Source: Phascolomyces articulosus
Lineage: Eukaryota; Mucoromycota; Mucoromycetes; Mucorales; Lichtheimiaceae
Reading direction: 5' to 3'
NCBI GenBank assembly: GCA_025677815.1
Contig: JAIXMP010000049.1
Location: 124,001 to 188,000 of the forward strand
Length of the DNA: 64,000 nt
Position numbers and translations under genes: made by a program. Below the pieces are notes generated by a model, which was given only the letters and a program-made list of their open reading frames with translations, was not told where the DNA came from and searched no databases. Positions 25,101-35,848 of the stretch are shown here, piece by piece. The stretch's first letter is position 1. Each line of letters opens with the position of its first letter.

Positions 25101-26854
25101 CTCCGCCACATCCGATGCATCGCAAAGTGAGTGTTTCATCTTTTATTATTATCAAAAAATGATCGTAAATCAAAGAGGGGGAGAGGAGGGAGGAAATAGC
25201 CTTAAAAATTGAATCAGTGAGAAAAAAAAAAGAACAAATGAGATGGAATGCATAAATAAAAAAACGACGTGATATTTTACTATTATCCTACGGTCCATAC
25301 ACCCACACACACTCACTTCACTCACCAAAAAAAACCTTTTTCTATAGTTTTCTGCAGCGGAGCCAAACTTTGGACAGCATCCACTTCGTTTATCACCTCC
25401 ATTCTCTACTTCACCCATGTCGGGTGTGAGTAGTACAGGACCATCACTTGCTTCTTTAGCTTCTGGATTAAATGTTCAACCACGACCTAATACCATGGGT
25501 CATTCTCCACAATTACAAAGTCAACCTCATTCTTCTTCATCTCCTCAACCTCAACAACAACAATCACAACAACCTATGGATTTCAGAAACAATGGTCGTC
25601 CTACTTTAAGACGTAAAGGATCACTTGAATCCATTAGTTCTGTCATGACTGAATCCAGTGCTTCTATGCAACGTCAACGATTGATGGAAGCTGTGATGCG
25701 ATGTGGTGATTATGGAAAAGCCGTCTCGGATATTGTGGATATGTTATTGACTTTAAAACGTAAAGAACGTTCCTTGTGTCTTTTTAATCAAGATTTCTTG
25801 AAAGAGAAAATACAATTGGCTTTGGATGCTTTGGATACATTTAATGATGATGATGATGATGAAGACGGAGATGTGGATGTATTTGATCATACTATGTAAG
25901 TATTACTACTACTTTTATTTTATTTTTCTGAATAGTAGGAGTGAAATGAAATGATAAACTAAATTCTTTTTTTTTGGGGGGGGAATCGCTCATTTGTTAT
26001 TATTTTTTTTAATTTCTATCAGCAGACCAAGTCAAGGTGGTGATATGACACCTTTGCCAACCAATAATCATAGTCCAATGACATCCGTAGCACCTTTGGT
26101 GAGACAGCAACCACAACAACGTGTTTCTAAAGCTATTCCTATTGTTGCTCCACCACCAGAACCTGTTGTTCCTCCTACTACTACTCCTGCTACTACCACT
26201 ACGACAACGACTAACAATGCAACAAGTAATGCTGTTTCAAAATCACCGTCTCCTCCTTCCACGACTCCATTGAAGAATATGGTTACCAATGGAACAAATA
26301 GTAGTAGTAGTCATCATAGTAATGGGGCATCAGCAGTATCAAGTCAACAAGTACAACAAATTGAACAATTACTTGTTTCCCTTGATGGAAAGCCTACCCA
26401 TGAAAAGAAACAGCAATTAGGTGACAGACTTTTCCCTCTTGTCAAGGTAAATATATATATATATATTTGTTTGATGGTTTTGGATGGTTGTTACTTTGTT
26501 ACTATGGTAACCTAGAGTTACTTTGGTAACTGTTAATTATGGTAAACTATGGTTGCCATATTTTATTTGTTGCTATGGTAACCTATGGTTATCTTTTATT
26601 GTTGCCATGGTGATCTATTGTTGCTTTAACAGCAAATATATATGTTGTCATGGCAACCATAGATTACCATACTGATACGTTACCATGATTACTAAATAAT
26701 GATATTAAAAATATAGGCAACGGGAACAAAACAAGCACCCAAGGTGACCATTCGTTTATTGGATACTATTGATCTTCATGAACTGGCACATCTCATGTAT
26801 GATAAAGACCAGTTAAAAGAACGTGTGGAAGTTGCATTTGCTTCTTTAAAATGA
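22134..26854 (+). CDS. RRM4: Rrm4-like RNA-binding protein: three RRMs plus C-terminal MLLE-type domains
   Basis: Ten exons (22134-22345, 22479-22537, 22635-22924, 22998-23026, 23541-23613, 23967-24744, 25017-25126, 25348-25895, 26023-26446, 26717-26854) join in phase to 886 residues. I chose the ATG at 22134 because the in-frame codon upstream is TTG. RRM1 (about 40-115) has DTLYFDGL and GSGYLRFS. RRM2 (about 130-205) has LHVKNL and FRGTAFIQYF. RRM3 (about 261-340) has NLYIKNL and SKGYGFVSY. A Gln/Asn/Ala/Ser-rich linker follows. Near 640-690, DIVDMLLTLKRKERSLCLFN resembles a degenerate MLLE domain. The C-terminus (about 815-886) is a clear PABC/MLLE domain (KKQQLGDRLFPLVK, VTIRLLDTIDLHELAHLMYD). 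This order matches Ustilago Rrm4, which carries mRNAs on moving endosomes through MLLE binding to a PAM2-like adaptor. Orthology is inferred from architecture. Confidence 0.8.
26498..26692. promoter_or_regulatory. Cluster of X-box-like near-palindromes in intron 9
   Basis: Inside the 270-base last intron of the Rrm4-like gene I count GTTACTATGGTAAC (26498), GTTACTTTGGTAAC (26517), GTTGCTATGGTAAC (26569), GTTGCCATGGTGAT (26601), GTTGTCATGGCAAC (26644) and GTTACCATGATTAC (26679). Degenerate or half sites lie near 26532 and 26552. All fit GTTRYYATGGYAAC with one to three changes. They could be RFX-type protein sites, a decayed tandem repeat, or RNA stems, since each unit can pair with the others. 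Confidence 0.55.
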
Positions 26855-27661
26855 AAACAACAACAATTATTATAATTATAATTATATATACATATATATA
26901 TATCCTTCTTTTTTTTTTACTTCTTTTTCTTTTATATCCTTCCCCTTCTTATTTTAATATAAAAAAAACCAACAGCAACAAAACAAACTGCACACTTCAC
27001 ACACACACACACTCACACACACAGATATATATATATATCACAACGAACAACGAATAGCAACAACACCCCCATCAGGTGGTGCAGAAAAAAAACCATACAT
27101 AACTACATAACATTTTATATAATTAACTCTGCTTGATAACTGTAATTTTTATATCTCTTTCTCTTCCTTTCCCTTTTTTTCTTATTAACACACCCCACTT
27201 GGACAATATTGCATTTTATTTTCTTTATTGTTTTTGCCATTGTTGTTGTTGCTGTTTTTTTGTCGTTATCATTGTGATATTTTATGTATGTTAAGTATGT
27301 GATGTGTTTTTCTTCTTTCTTTCTTATTATAGTTATATATATATATATATATATCTTCCCCCATCCACACTCACATACATATATACAATCCACTTCATTT
27401 TCACAACCACTTTTTTTTGTGGAACACGTGAAGTCTCTCTCTCTTTCTCTTTTCTATTTCTATCTCTCTTTTCTTTTCTTTTTTCTCTCTCTCTCTCTTT
27501 TTATTATTATTATTATTTTTATTATATAAGAAACGTAATACAAGGTTTAACGAAAAACCCAAAGATTTTTTTAGAAGCAAAAAGCCCACTCTTCCTTTTT
27601 TTTTCTTGTTCGCATCTGAAAAACCATATTTCAAAACAAAAAGATATAGCATTTCGAAGAA
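26855..27661. other. Intergenic, 3' UTR and promoter
   Basis: AT-rich sequence with CA, TA and TC microsatellites. No coding region is supported. The open stretch beginning at 27304 is dominated by low-complexity Phe/Tyr/Ser codons and looks like untranslated DNA. Confidence 0.5.
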
Positions 27662-27929
27662 ATGCTAGGTCAAGATCCGGGGGTGCGTGTTTTTCATATA
27701 ATATATTTCTGTTTTTGAATGAGGGTTCTTTTTTTTTATTATTTCAATTTATAATCTCTTTTTTTTTTACTCAGGATTTAAGACGAGACCAGTCAAGAAT
27801 TACGGGTTTTTTACAAGAATGTCGAGCCTTGGGTAGTCTCAGAGTAAACTTTTGATCCCAATGGACATTAAAAATATAAGAGAGCTTATGTTGATAGAAC
27901 AAGGGATAGTTAAGATACTCTCACTAATA

Positions 27930-27960
<31 letters not shown>

Positions 27961-29061
27961 TTTTAGGGTTTTAAATATTTCGAAGTATTTATGCGTGGGC
28001 GTGAAGAACTGGTCTTGATTATTCCTAAAAATCCAGAAAACAAGCATGAAAAATTTACATTGATGCCACCCGATGTATTTTCTAAATCTTCTATGCAAGA
28101 GCAACTCCCTCAACAACAGCAACCATTACCGTAAATATCCAATTCATTTAGTAGTATTATCTCATATAAAGGAAAGGGAATATCATATATATCGATGTTA
28201 AAATACATATTTATTATAGACAGACCTTGTTAGCGGAATGTATGCCGATCAATCCGAACGATGAGGAACTCAAAAAGGTATCCACCCCCTCTCTAATCTC
28301 CCTCCCCCCAAAAAATGATCTTTAAAAGTTACTCAACTGGATTGTTTATTATTTGAACAAAAAAAAAAGTTACGTACAAAATATACTGTTTTATTGATTA
28401 CTGGTTATGGAAGATATAAATGCCCTTATATTTATGTAAGTAGTTGAATTATTTGCATAAGTGAAAATAAATAATAATTTGCTCTCTCATCCTAAACATA
28501 TAGAATCGAACCTCAGATGATGTTTATCCAATGTCATTAGAATCAACGGATACATGGAGAAGAAAAGGTAATTACCATTATGCATTAGAAATCAAGAGAG
28601 AGAGAAAAAGGGAAAACATGGAATATAAAAACTAAAACAAAAAAATGGTGGTTAGATATACCATTATGGGAAATGATCAAAGAAGTATTTATCATGATCA
28701 CTGAATCTTGTCCAACAAATCCATTCAAATTGGATCATACGTATTTGGGATCATTACCTTTGGAAGAATCTGTCTTATTGACAGGTGCGTTATTGAACTT
28801 TTTACAAAATTTATGGATTCAAGCAGAACCAATTAAAGCATTTGTGGATGAAGGTAAAAAAATATCTTTCTTCTATTATTCTTGCTGTTACTGTTCTTTC
28901 AATGAGCACCTCATAATATATAATATATATAAATAGTTTATGAAGATATCAAATTACTTCAAACACGACATCTTCATGTCATGCATGAATATACCAACAG
29001 AAATATCCATTTGAACATTGCAGGAACAGTAGCAGAAGATGAAGAAGCAGTGAAAAATTAA
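27662..29061 (+). CDS. Unrecognised conserved-looking protein, 254 residues
   Basis: Eight short exons (27662-27682, 27775-27843, 27967-28130, 28220-28277, 28370-28435, 28504-28567, 28656-28853, 28937-29061) join in phase with standard splice sites, which strongly supports a real gene. I do not recognise the family. The protein starts MLGQDPGDLRRDQSRITGFL, has a beta-like stretch (FKYFEVFMRGREELVLIIPK), a Gln-rich loop, then YTVLLITGYGRYKCPYIY. A predicted helical half follows (WEMIKEVFIMITESCP, ESVLLTGALLNFLQNLWIQA, KLLQTRHLHVMHEY) before an acidic tail. No signal peptide or membrane helix is evident. The seven-codon first exon is the weakest part; an alternative upstream first exon is possible. 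Intron 2 contains a (TC)n tract just before its acceptor. Confidence 0.65.
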
Positions 29062-29206
29062 AAAAAGCACATGTATAAGTGTGTAACCTTCAACAATAAT
29101 AATTATATGAAAAAACTTTAATACTCATTTTGCTTGGATTTTTATTAACTTCTCTCTTCTTCGTTGTTACCCACACTTTTACTCAAAACCCCATTCATAT
29201 TCTTTT

Positions 29207-29252
<46 letters not shown>
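29207..29252. repeat. (CA)n(TA)n compound microsatellite
   Basis: A CA run followed directly by a TA run in the short gap upstream of the Bqt4-like gene. A near-identical arrangement sits in intron 3 of the BCKDK gene (about 35462-35530). Confidence 0.9.
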
Positions 29253-29360
29253 CTCCAAATAATCAAAAAAAAAAAAACTCATCCAATCGTCATTGATTAA
29301 AATAATAAAAATAACCAACAACAATATATTGTATTTCCATTTTTTCAGTAACAAAAAAAA

Positions 29361-30962
29361 ATGAATCACCACCATAAAATAATGGAAGAAGAGCCTGACC
29401 ACGATAATAACCATATTCCACCATCCTCACCATTACAACCACCACCTATACCCATTCAATTCCAACTCCTTTATAATTGGGAAGCCAGTGCGGATCATGA
29501 CGCGCTATTTACGAAAAACAAGAATCGCATGTTCCCCACATTTACCTGTGAATGGAATGGCACTCCCATCTATCGATTGATTGATTATGATTTAGACCAC
29601 CATGTGGTCTCTGCGGGTCAACTCTGGAAATCGTGTGGATTGACTTTAACTGAAGGACTATTTCTCTTTAAAATATCGAAAGAACAATATCAAATTGATT
29701 TTTTATTACCCCAATTTCCATTTTGTGATGTTTGGGTGACATTATCTAAAGCACGTCATATGGCCAGTGTGTTGGGTGTTGAACATGAATTACATTATTT
29801 ATTGACACCTGAATTGGATGATGCGTTTTCTTCGGATAATTTGGCTCGGAATGAATTGGTCCATAATTGGAAAATCGAATCGATCCCTAATATCATGTAT
29901 TCTACCAGTGCTCTTTTGGAAACCTATACGATGCCTAACAATGGATTGGAGATTTTATCCGGGTCAAGGAAAATACGTACACAAATATCAAGGATACAGC
30001 GACAACCGGGGATGGTGTGTAAAGATCGTTTGGAAAATGGATTGGTCCGTTGGGCTGTTTATGCTTATGAAGCTTTTCAACAACAGCAGCAATTGGATAG
30101 TCATGATTTTTTGGAAGACGACACTTCTTCAAGCGCTTTGGGTTTAGGTGTTGCTACCAATGGTGGAGAAGAACATTTGAACCCTAATAAAAAACCAGTG
30201 TCCAATGCCATGTGGGATGTCATGCAAGGTTTATTGTTTGATTTACAAACATTAGCATTGGGTGGAACAATTCAATCCTCTTCTACTGGTAGAGGAGGGA
30301 CTTCGTCTCGAGTATTATCGGATAGTATGGTGGTAGGGAATATGCCATTTAAACGAGAATACTTATCACAAGGCATCTTTATACAAAATGTGTATATGGC
30401 AAGTATGGCGGAAAAACTACATACTGAAATTCAAGCGTTTGGATTACTATCTGCTTCTTTGGCTCGACAACAGCAATTACAAAACAATAATAATAACAAA
30501 AACAATAAACAAAAGCAACGACAATCGCATGTTACTACCACAACATATACAACCAACAATAACAATAACAATGACAATAATAATAATACCATGAGCACAA
30601 GTCATCATACCACAAGTGAACAATATCAAAATACAAGTAGTCCAATGCCACCTACACCCACGATGCCAACGACAATGACAACTCAAGCTCCGACCATGGT
30701 CGATCCACAAATGATGTTGCACGACAGAATGGATTCTTTAGAACAAGAAATTTATCGAATGAAACGAAAATATAAACGAAGAACAGATGATATGCAAACT
30801 GAATTTCAAGAATTACAACAGCAAATCTTGGCATTAGAAGCTTGGAAGATTCGTAATGAAAGATCAAGAAAAAGTGAAAGAATTTGGATCTTGATGATTT
30901 CTTTATCCCTTTTTATTAGTCTTTGGGCTATCGGGTTGACCGGAGGAAGTAGTGCTCATTAG
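29361..30962 (+). CDS. Bqt4-like tail-anchored protein with APSES-type domain
   Basis: A single exon of 533 residues. Residues about 55-155 (EWNGTPIYRLIDYDLDHHVV, SAGQLWKSCGLTLTEGLFLF, CDVWVTLSKARHMASVLGVE) resemble the APSES/KilA-N-like fold, including the typical W(V)-L-ARxxA ending. The middle is Asn/Thr/Gln-rich. Residues about 455-505 form a coiled coil (MDSLEQEIYRMKRKYKRR and following), and the last 25 residues are one hydrophobic helix (WILMISLSLFISLWAIGLTG) with a five-residue tail. An APSES-like head, disordered linker, coiled coil and C-terminal membrane anchor is the layout of fission yeast Bqt4, an inner nuclear membrane protein that tethers telomeres. The alternative is another membrane-bound APSES-domain protein. 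The domain call comes from pattern, not from a search. Confidence 0.6.
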   Translation: MNHHHKIMEEEPDHDNNHIPPSSPLQPPPIPIQFQLLYNWEASADHDALFTKNKNRMFPTFTCEWNGTPIYRLIDYDLDHHVVSAGQLWKSCGLTLTEGLFLFKISKEQYQIDFLLPQFPFCDVWVTLSKARHMASVLGVEHELHYLLTPELDDAFSSDNLARNELVHNWKIESIPNIMYSTSALLETYTMPNNGLEILSGSRKIRTQISRIQRQPGMVCKDRLENGLVRWAVYAYEAFQQQQQLDSHDFLEDDTSSSALGLGVATNGGEEHLNPNKKPVSNAMWDVMQGLLFDLQTLALGGTIQSSSTGRGGTSSRVLSDSMVVGNMPFKREYLSQGIFIQNVYMASMAEKLHTEIQAFGLLSASLARQQQLQNNNNNKNNKQKQRQSHVTTTTYTTNNNNNNDNNNNTMSTSHHTTSEQYQNTSSPMPPTPTMPTTMTTQAPTMVDPQMMLHDRMDSLEQEIYRMKRKYKRRTDDMQTEFQELQQQILALEAWKIRNERSRKSERIWILMISLSLFISLWAIGLTGGSSAH

Positions 30963-31264
30963 TCTTTGTGTTACATATACACAAACCATGGATCGTCCCG
31001 TTTTGTTTCTTTATATATAAATGTAATTTATTTATTTATTTTTTCCCTCCTCCTCCTCCTCCTCCTTCCCCCCCAAAAAAACCTTTTCTTCTTGCATACG
31101 TTTACATCTTTCTTTTGCATACAAAACAACAACTGCTTTCGTTCCTTTATTAATAATCATTCATTCATTTCTTCTTTACACCATACATTTTATTCTTACT
31201 ATTATATAAATATATAAAATAATATAATTATCATCAACATCCATTCTATTTCTTCTTCTTTTGC

Positions 31265-33692
31265 ATGGCACATATATATACAGCAGTAAAAACGGAAGCC
31301 GACGACGACAACCAAAATAACGACCCACATGAAACTTTTGAATTACAATCGAGAAGAACAGTAGATCTCGAAAGTAATAATAAAGATCTTTTGGATGTAG
31401 AAAGGAATCAGTCATCTCGACCTCACCCACCACACAGACATACACGTTCTTCATCCACTTCCTCATTTGTTCATTTCAAAAACCCTATTCAACCTGAATC
31501 TGACGAGTTAAGGGACGACGCGTGTTCGAGTAATCATTTGAATAATAACAATAGCCCTTGTGCTTCTTCTGAAATCAATCATGGTATCCGGTTAGCAAGT
31601 CAAGTAAGTGGGGATAAGGTGGCAAAAGTGAAAAAAAAAATCTCGGGCGTACATCCAATTAGATCTATTTGGCTGCTACTACTAGCTTTATTTGACTTTT
31701 TTTGATGCTAAACAATATAATCGTAGGCATTACCGTCATTATTAATGTCCGTAGTAGGTTTAGTGGCTGCAGGTTGGATGATGGATATTTTCCAGGTAAA
31801 TATATTATATGATTTTTATATATTATAAACTTGATAGTAATTGAACTGTTACATTTTTAGCATTGGGACGTTTTCGTTCAAGTATCGGAGCTATTCATTC
31901 TCGTTCCTGTTCTCCTGAATTTAAAAGGAAACCTCGAGATGAACTTGGCCGCACGATTTTCAACTTCTGTAAGTTTAAATTTTATAACATAACGGGGAAT
32001 AACAACACTCCTTAAAAGCAGAAAAAAATAGTAGTAGCAGTAGTAGTAGTAACTAGTCAAAAAAGTATTAGGTGAAAGGAAATGAGAAAAAAGAAAATAG
32101 ATAGACTAATATAAAATAAAATGAATCTATATTTTCAATAGGCCAATTTAGGCGATTTAGATAATCCAGGTACACGAAACTCATTAGTATGGGGTAATTT
32201 ATCCCTCATCCAAGTCCAGGCCTTAATAGCAGGTTCTATTGCTGGAATGTTTTCCTTCTTTTTGGGTGTCTTGGAACATCCTGATGAACCTGCTACAGTT
32301 TCCGAAAGTATTTTGATTATTTCAAGTTCCATGATTTCTGCTACTGTTTCTTCGTTCGTATTGGGTGTTTTTATGTGTCTTTTGATTATCGTCAGTCGTA
32401 AACTGAAAATTGACCCAGGTATAGTAAATATTTGTTTTTTAGTGTGCCTTTCTTTTTTCCCTATAGACCTATTTTTGGAATTGACCCATTCATTAACTCC
32501 TATATATAACATTGTGTGTAATGACTGATGATTCAACCTCCGGGTAAATCTTTTATAGATAATATTGCATGTCCAATGGCTTCCTCTCTAGGTGATGTGG
32601 TGACACTAGGTATTCTTGCAGGCTGTGCTCAAGCACTTTCAGTCAGTGTTGGTAAGTTTTTATCAAGAAAAAAAAAGTATGTGTGAAGTATGTCATAAGA
32701 AGACTTATTCTCTTTTTGAAATAGATTCAACGCTTAGTTTAGGATTATTTATTGCCATGGTCTTTTCCATTCCATTTTTTGCTAGAGCTGTATGGAAAAA
32801 TAAACATGTTCGAGAATTACTGTATTCAGGATGGTCACCTATTATTTTTGCCATGCTTATTTCAAGGTAAACACCATTATGATTATATTTTTAGATATTT
32901 TTTTCACAATAGTAATAACGGGTGATGGTTTGGAATATGCTTATATGTATACCATTTTATAAAAATAGTTTTGCGGGTCTTGTATTAGAACGTTATGTCG
33001 AACAATATAAAGGACTTGCCATGTTAACACCGATTTTATGTGGTCTGGCTGGAAACTTGGGTTCGATTTATGCATCTCGCATCAGTACATGCTTACATGC
33101 AGGTGCTCAAGAAAAATATACATTGGTGGAATGGACTTTGTTAGGAATGAATATACCTGTTCAAATCCTGTTTTTGGTATTAACTTGGATTCTTGATTTG
33201 GGCCATTTGGATTTTACACTTGCGTTTGCTTTGACTTATTTTATTGTTTCCATGCTTAGTGTAAGTTCCGTATATATATCTTTTTTTTTATGTGAAGGAG
33301 GGATAAAAGATTTCAATGAATTTGGTGCTGATGATGATGACACATTTGTCTGCATATACTTTTTTGTACCACCTTTATTCACCACACAATAACATTAGAC
33401 TTTGATTGCACTGAAAATGGGAAAATACATGACACTGACATTTTGGAAACGTGGTTATGATCCTGATAACTATGTATTACCTTATCTGTAAGTAACAAAT
33501 CATGTTCATTTCAACGATTTATCATATATTTAATGAATATTCTCACACAAATCTATAATTTCTCTTCCTTCCAATAATAATAGAACGGCTATCATTGATG
33601 TTATATGTACAAGTTTATTAGTGGTATCATTTGCATTTTTATCTTCTAATAACCTTGCTGACCTTGCTACTGATCATAGTTCAACATCTTAA
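31265..33692 (+). CDS. SLC41/MgtE-type divalent cation (Mg2+) transporter
   Basis: Nine exons (31265-31603, 31727-31795, 31861-31968, 32142-32418, 32559-32651, 32725-32866, 32969-33260, 33399-33487, 33584-33692) give 505 residues in phase. A 110-residue hydrophilic N-terminus precedes two MgtE-type repeats. Repeat one contains [20 protein letters not shown], then STSANLGDLD and a later [14 protein letters not shown]. Repeat two contains [20 protein letters not shown]. The paired PxLxxLxGNxxxxxAxRxS motifs with GD(V/L) are the hallmark of SLC41 eukaryotic relatives of bacterial MgtE. About ten membrane helices are visible. The role is Mg2+ exchange or efflux at a cell membrane, by family. The strong splice phase agreement makes the model solid. 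Confidence 0.9.
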
Positions 33693-34087
33693 TTATTATT
33701 ATTGCTTAATAACCCTACCTCTCTTGTCATTTTTAATTCATTTATCTCTCTCTCTCTCTCTCCTTCATCCTATTTATACATCTTTGCATTAATCGTTTTC
33801 TTTCATCTTATTTAACATTTTTTTTATTTATTATGTTGTTATTTTTTTCATTGTATATATATATTATATGATATACATTTTATTATATTTTTGTTGACGG
33901 TACTATACATATATATTATTATTATTATTACTATCGATTCTATTCAGGAATATTATTTCCCACGCAAAAAAAAAGAAAAAATAATTCCCTTCTTTTCCCC
34001 ACTACTTTGTGTGCGTATATATATGTTGTGCTTTTAATCCATTGAATTTCTTATAACTCCTCCTTATTTATCATAAAAAAAAACTTC
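33693..34087. other. Intergenic, 3' UTR and promoter
   Basis: AT-rich with a short TC run (about 33748-33762) and TA and ATT runs. No gene is seen. Confidence 0.5.
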
Positions 34088-35670
34088 ATGAATTTTGCAT
34101 TCACATTTCGGTCTGTGTGGCCACGTTATTATATTCATCATGCTTCAATAACAACATCCACTCTATCACCAACGCGATCAAAAACAACGTTATTTGCTAA
34201 ACGAACCATTGCTACAAAGACTCATGAAAAACCTGCTGCTCATGCATTTTATGATGACAAGATCGTCACGGTACATTTTATCTTTATTTTTTTTATTCCA
34301 ATTTAATTCAACGCTTATACTAATTCATTTCCCTTATCTCTCTTTTTCTAAAAACACCTCCCAACGATATATAAAGTACGCCAATCGACCTATTCGACCA
34401 GTGACATTAAGCCAACTTGTACGATTTGGTCAACCGCCATTGACCAAAGAAAGTTTAAGAGATTGTGCTCAATATGCTCGTACTGAATTACCTGTTCGAT
34501 TGGCACGACGTGTTCGCGCGTTTCAAACATTACCATTTATTGTAGGCACCAATCCTTATATTAAAGAAATTTACAAGCTTTATTATGAATCATTTGAAAG
34601 TTTAGAACCTTATTCTCATGGTCGGTCACCCAATGACGATCTTGAATATTCTGAAAAATTGGAAGATCTCGTGGATCGTCATGCTGATAATATTCCTACA
34701 TTGGCTCGAGGTAACAAAAGAAATAAGATACATTGTAGAAGGAAAGAAAAAACAATAGTGAACTCATAGGGATCCCATTCAATTTATTTATATACGATGG
34801 ATATATAGGTTTCTTGGAATGTAAACAATACATGCATTCACAAGACGTAGCCGCCTTTCTAGACGATATGATTCATGCTCGGATAGGTATTCGATTGATT
34901 GCAGAACAAATGATTGCTTTGGTGAGACAAGAGCAAACAGGAGATACCAATAATAATTCGTACATTGGTATCATTGACACACAATTGAATCCTGCCAAAT
35001 TGGTCAAACAATGTTCGGATTTCGTGGCCGAATTATGTGAATTCAATTATGGAGCTAGTCCAGAAACAATCATTGATGGTCATACCGACGCTACTTTTAC
35101 TTATATCCCTGTTCATCTCGAATATATTTTGACCGAATTATTAAAAAATGCACAACGCGCTACCATTGAATTTGCAAGAAAACGAGGTGATGATTCTCCT
35201 CCTTTACCACCCATTCAAATCACCATTAGTCATGGTCAAGAGGATATTTCTATTCGCATTCGTGATCAAGGTGGAGGTGTGGCTGAAGATGATTTGAATC
35301 AAGTATTTGAATATTCTTATACCACAGTATCTAAGGCTTCAGAAGATGAGGATCCCTCCAGTATTTTTACGGGGATGGCGGAAATGGCTATGCAGAGTGG
35401 TATTGGTGGACCTTTGGCTGGTTTAGGGTAAATATCATTTACTAAATGAAGAATTTTTCTGTCGTTGATTTATTAATTAACACACACACACACACACACA
35501 CACATACACACACATATATATATATATATAGTTTTGGACTACCATTAGCACGTATGTATGCTAGATACTTCGGGGGATCATTTACACTAGTGTCCATGAA
35601 TGGTTATGGATGTGATGTATTCCTCAAATTGAAACATATTGATCAATCCATGGCAGAATTAGAAATTTAA
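34088..35670 (+). CDS. BCKDK: Mitochondrial branched-chain alpha-ketoacid dehydrogenase kinase (BCKDK/PDK family)
   Basis: Exons 34088-34270, 34377-34710, 34809-35427 and 35532-35670 give 424 residues in phase. The first 55 residues are basic and Ser/Thr-rich with no acidic run, as in a mitochondrial presequence. The N-terminal helical domain has ELPVRLARRVRAFQTLPFIV and NPYIKEIYKLYYESFESL. The GHKL ATPase domain shows the N box (ILTELLKNAQRAT), the G1 box (IRDQGGGVAEDDL) and the G2 box (GLGFGLPLARMYARYFGG). It ends LKHIDQSMAELEI. The LPFIVGTNP region and the KHID C-terminus resemble BCKDK more than pyruvate dehydrogenase kinase. The enzyme phosphorylates and inactivates the E1 subunit of its dehydrogenase complex. 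PDK remains possible. Intron 3 carries a (CA)n(TA)n tract. Confidence 0.85.
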
Positions 35671-35848
35671 ATCACAATATAAATATATAAATATACATTT
35701 GTTAATATCAATCCATCACCAATCATCATAATAAATAACTCCCTCCCTATCTCTCCCATTTTTTTTATCCCAAACAAAATCATCGTTGATGACAGATAAA
35801 AAAAACAGAATGTAATATAATAACAACACATACAGAATTACTTTTTAT

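Noticed and set aside
27304..27855. 183-codon open stretch before the unrecognised gene
   Set aside because: Mostly low-complexity TA and TC runs. Only its end (DLRRDQSRITGFLQE) is coding, reached through a short first exon at 27662.
2071..33692. Two magnesium transporter genes (NIPA and SLC41) as a cluster
   Set aside because: They lie about 27 kb apart on opposite strands with unrelated genes between them, so co-location is probably coincidence.
35462..35530. Regularly repeated units that might suggest an array
   Set aside because: These are CA and TA dinucleotide runs inside an intron, with no repeat-spacer structure. No CRISPR is expected or seen in this eukaryotic DNA.
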